This document shows, in pieces, positions 61,575 to 64,000 of a stretch of 64,000 nucleotides of DNA. Position numbers and translations under genes: made by a program. How positions within the stretch are numbered: the stretch's first letter is position 1; each line of letters starts with the position of its first letter. The notes below the pieces were generated by a model, which saw only the letters and a list, made by a program, of their open reading frames with translations, ran no database searches and had not been told where the DNA came from. The DNA is from Stigmatella ashevillena (GTDB lineage: Bacteria > Myxococcota > Myxococcia > Myxococcales > Myxococcaceae), in the NCBI RefSeq assembly GCF_028368975.1, contig NZ_JAQNDM010000002.1, forward strand, positions 8,550,425 to 8,614,424, in the 5' to 3' direction.

Positions 61575-64000
61575 ATGAATATTCGCGCCGCGACCTATGC
61601 CATTCTGGGCAGTCTGTTTTGGTCTCCCGCGAGCTGGGCGGAGGAGGATTTCGCCACCACCGAGGAGAGACGCTTCACGTCGCAGGAGGACTTCGCCCAG
61701 GGCAGCGTGTCGGGCCTTGAGCCCCTCACGGCCACGCCTGGGCAGCTCGAGGTCGACATCGGGGTGAAACAGCCCCCCTACCTGTGGATTGGAAATCCCA
61801 GCACGGGATTTGTCATCAAGGTCGACTCGCGCACGGGAAAGCACGTGGCCCGGTATCACTCGGTGCTGATCAGGAACTGGGATAACTCCAGCCCGACAGT
61901 GAACCCCCCGGGCACCGGATGCAATGCGCCCTCCCTGGCGGCGGTGGACGCCGCGGGCAACGCCTTCGTCGTCAACAGCGGCACCTGCTCTGGGGCCTTT
62001 GCCTCTCTCACGAAGTACGCGGGTTCGTCGGCCGCCTGTGTGGACCGCAATGGCAACGGGGTGATTGACACCTCCTTCGACGAGGACGGTGACGGCAACA
62101 TCAATACGGGCAGCCCCATCGAATTTCCCGGCCAGAATGACGAGTGCATCCTCTGGACGAAGAACTACGCGGAGGGGGGTGATCAGGGCCGCTCGCTCGT
62201 GGTGGACGCGGATCAGAACGTCTGGGCCGCAGGATACACCTCCTCGAAGCTCTACAAGATCAACGGACAGACGGGCGCGGTGCTGAACACCATCGACCTC
62301 AAGGCCGAGACGGGCATCGCGACCCAGATCCAGGGGCTGGCCATTGGGCCGGGAGGGTTTCTCTACGCCACGGATACGTCGGCGCAGCGGCTTGTCCGGA
62401 AGATCAAGCTCGATGCGGCGACCGGCCACCATGTGGTGGCCTCGGTCGAAACGACGACGCCCACTTATGGCATCTCCGTGGATGCCCAGGGCAGGGTGTG
62501 GACGGGTTCCGAATCCGACTCGGCTTCGGGCCCGCTGCGAGTGAACTTCGAGACGGGCAAGGCCGAGTCGGTGGGCAGTGGCTGCACGGGCCGTTCCCGC
62601 GGGACTGCGGTGGATGCTCAAGGCCGCGTCTGGGTGGCGTGCTGGACCCGTCGCCTGCTGATGGGCCTGGGGCCGAATGGCAGCGTGCTGGGCATGTGGA
62701 CGCTGAGCGAGCGCCCCGAGGGGGTGGCCGTGGATTCGAGCGGGAAGATCTGGCTCAATTCCAGCAGCAGTTCCCTCTTGTGGCGGGTCGATCCGGCGGT
62801 GCCGTCGTCCAGCCAGAGCTTCTCGGGGGGCACTGCCCCGCTGTCGCTGGGAGACTCGACGGGCTACCAGCATCACCAGTTCATCCTGAGTGAGGGCACC
62901 TGGAGCGTGGTTCACGATGGCGGCCGGGAGTCGATGCAGTGGGGCCGCGTCGCTTGGAACATGGAGCCCTCGGGATTCGAGCCGCCCGAAAGCATCACCG
63001 TTCAGGTGAGGGCCGCGAACACGCCGCAGGCGCTGTCGGCGCAGGCCTTCTCGGCCGTGCCGAACAACCAGCCCTTCTCCGGCCCCAAGGGGCGCTTCGT
63101 CGAGGTCAAGGTCACGCTGCGCGCGAAGAACTTCAGCGGCAGCCCGGTGCTCAGTGATCTTTCCCTCTCCTCGTACAACAACCCGCCCGTGGCCCAGTGC
63201 CAGAGCCAGAACGTCTGCGCCGGTTTGACCTGCACGGCCGACGTCAGTGTGAACAACGGCTCGTATGATCCCGATCAAGAGTCCCTCGCCTTCTCCTACT
63301 CGCCTCCGGGGCCCTACTCGATTGGCCAGCGCCCGGTGGAGATGACGGTCTCCGACGCGCTCGAGAGCGCGAAGTGCAGCGCCACGGTGCGTGTGCGGGA
63401 TTGCGACCTGCCGGTCATCACCTGCGCGGCGCCCTCTGTGTTCGAGTGCACGGAGAACGGGTCCGCCCGGGTGACGCCCCCGGGGGCGCAGGCCACCGAT
63501 CGGTGCTCCGCGGTGAGCGTCAGTGGACCGGGGATGGCGCTGTATCCGCTGGGCACGACGTCCCTGTTGTATAGGGCGGAGGACGCGGCGGGAAACACAG
63601 CGACCTGCGGCACTTCCATCGAAGTGCGGGACACGCTCGCCCCTTCGATTTCCTGCCCCGCGCCCGTGACCGCCGAGTGTGTGGCGGGAGGGGCCACGAG
63701 CGATGGCGTGGGCACCGCGAGTGCCACCGACAGGTGCTCCACCGCGCAGGTGGTGGCTCCCTCTCCCGTCCGTGTTCCGGTCGGCGGTGAAGTGCTCTTG
63801 ACGTTCGCGGCGCAGGACGCAGCCGGGAACAGGTCGGATTGTTCCACCCCGTTCAAGGTCGTCGACACGCAGGCCCCCCTTCTCCAGCTCAAGGGGGCGG
63901 CCCTCGAGCGCTTGGAGTGCGGTTCCTCCTTCGGTGACGCGGGCGCGGAGGCGAGCGATGCGTGTATGGGAGATCTGAGTTCCCAGGTGGTGGCCACCGG
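61575..64000 (+). CDS. Large secreted propeller/HYR-domain protein, 3' end cut off
   Basis: The frame starts at ATG 61575 with GAGGG about eight bases upstream and runs open to the window edge (at least 808 residues). A signal peptide ends near residue 22 (SLFWSPASWAEE). Residues 40-410 look like a beta-propeller of NHL/Vgb type, with repeats such as GRSLVVDADQNVWAAG, IQGLAIGPGGFLYATD and RGTAVDAQGRVWVACW. A calcium-loop-like DRNGNGVID and DEDGDGNINT lie near residue 160. From about residue 560 on, Cys-containing HYR/Ig-like repeats occur (AEDAAGNTATC, AAQDAAGNRSDCS). Such proteins are usually exported adhesins or matrix components. Function and full length are unknown. Confidence 0.8.
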   Translation, partial: MNIRAATYAILGSLFWSPASWAEEDFATTEERRFTSQEDFAQGSVSGLEPLTATPGQLEVDIGVKQPPYLWIGNPSTGFVIKVDSRTGKHVARYHSVLIRNWDNSSPTVNPPGTGCNAPSLAAVDAAGNAFVVNSGTCSGAFASLTKYAGSSAACVDRNGNGVIDTSFDEDGDGNINTGSPIEFPGQNDECILWTKNYAEGGDQGRSLVVDADQNVWAAGYTSSKLYKINGQTGAVLNTIDLKAETGIATQIQGLAIGPGGFLYATDTSAQRLVRKIKLDAATGHHVVASVETTTPTYGISVDAQGRVWTGSESDSASGPLRVNFETGKAESVGSGCTGRSRGTAVDAQGRVWVACWTRRLLMGLGPNGSVLGMWTLSERPEGVAVDSSGKIWLNSSSSSLLWRVDPAVPSSSQSFSGGTAPLSLGDSTGYQHHQFILSEGTWSVVHDGGRESMQWGRVAWNMEPSGFEPPESITVQVRAANTPQALSAQAFSAVPNNQPFSGPKGRFVEVKVTLRAKNFSGSPVLSDLSLSSYNNPPVAQCQSQNVCAGLTCTADVSVNNGSYDPDQESLAFSYSPPGPYSIGQRPVEMTVSDALESAKCSATVRVRDCDLPVITCAAPSVFECTENGSARVTPPGAQATDRCSAVSVSGPGMALYPLGTTSLLYRAEDAAGNTATCGTSIEVRDTLAPSISCPAPVTAECVAGGATSDGVGTASATDRCSTAQVVAPSPVRVPVGGEVLLTFAAQDAAGNRSDCSTPFKVVDTQAPLLQLKGAALERLECGSSFGDAGAEASDACMGDLSSQVVAT

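Overview
The window reads as chromosomal DNA of a fruiting myxobacterium, probably a Stigmatella or Myxococcus relative in the suborder Cystobacterineae. The support is very high GC with strong GC3 codon bias, many GTG and TTG starts, FHA-GGDEF and sigma-54 regulators, a five-gene set matching the myxobacterial ether-lipid (elb) cluster, and many lipoproteins of unknown function. The genus is an inference, because no rRNA or other marker is present. No tRNA, rRNA, CRISPR array or intact insertion sequence was seen.

Layout. 1-3885: end of a zinc-finger protein, a hotdog thioesterase and a PcrA/UvrD helicase. 3857-6700: an accessory island holding a minus-strand ORF of unknown origin, a frameshifted IS701-type transposase remnant, and an orphan Rhs C-terminus with an EC869-type nuclease toxin followed by its overlapping immunity gene. 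6903-18387: lipoproteins, adenosine deaminase, an SDR lacking its catalytic Tyr and Lys, MltA, a membrane histidine kinase, GlgC and an FHA-diguanylate cyclase. 18394-27957: a metallo-beta-lactamase-fold hydrolase, then the elbE-elbA ether-lipid operon on the minus strand. 28216-33951: an SWIB protein with a histone-H1-like tail and a good terminator, then coupled treY-glgX. 34015-39978: TerC, ApaG, a cysteine-rich ferrochelatase, Sua5 and a TIGR01777 protein.

40040-44617 is a four-gene GldA/GldF/GldG/DUF4340 transporter operon. 44625-47417 holds a small membrane protein, a divergent XRE-family regulator and an MFS exporter. 47434-50637 is the most unusual locus: a tight minus-strand operon in which a GvpA-like small protein and a GvpF/L protein flank a PAS histidine kinase and a CheY-like regulator. 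50855-57828: an FAD-Rieske oxidoreductase coupled to a hemerythrin, an AlkA-like glycosylase, a zinc alcohol dehydrogenase with a small tail-anchored protein, and a coupled AmpG-like permease and aminotransferase. 57864-61363 is a peroxide-defence island (dps, ahpD, ahpC) with a divergent sigma-54 activator and a near-consensus -24/-12 promoter ahead of ahpC. The window ends inside a large secreted propeller/HYR-domain protein.

Several groups work as units: trehalose/glycogen metabolism (treY, glgX, glgC), peroxide defence, ether-lipid synthesis, the Gld transporter, and the gas-vesicle-like signalling operon, whose function I cannot name.
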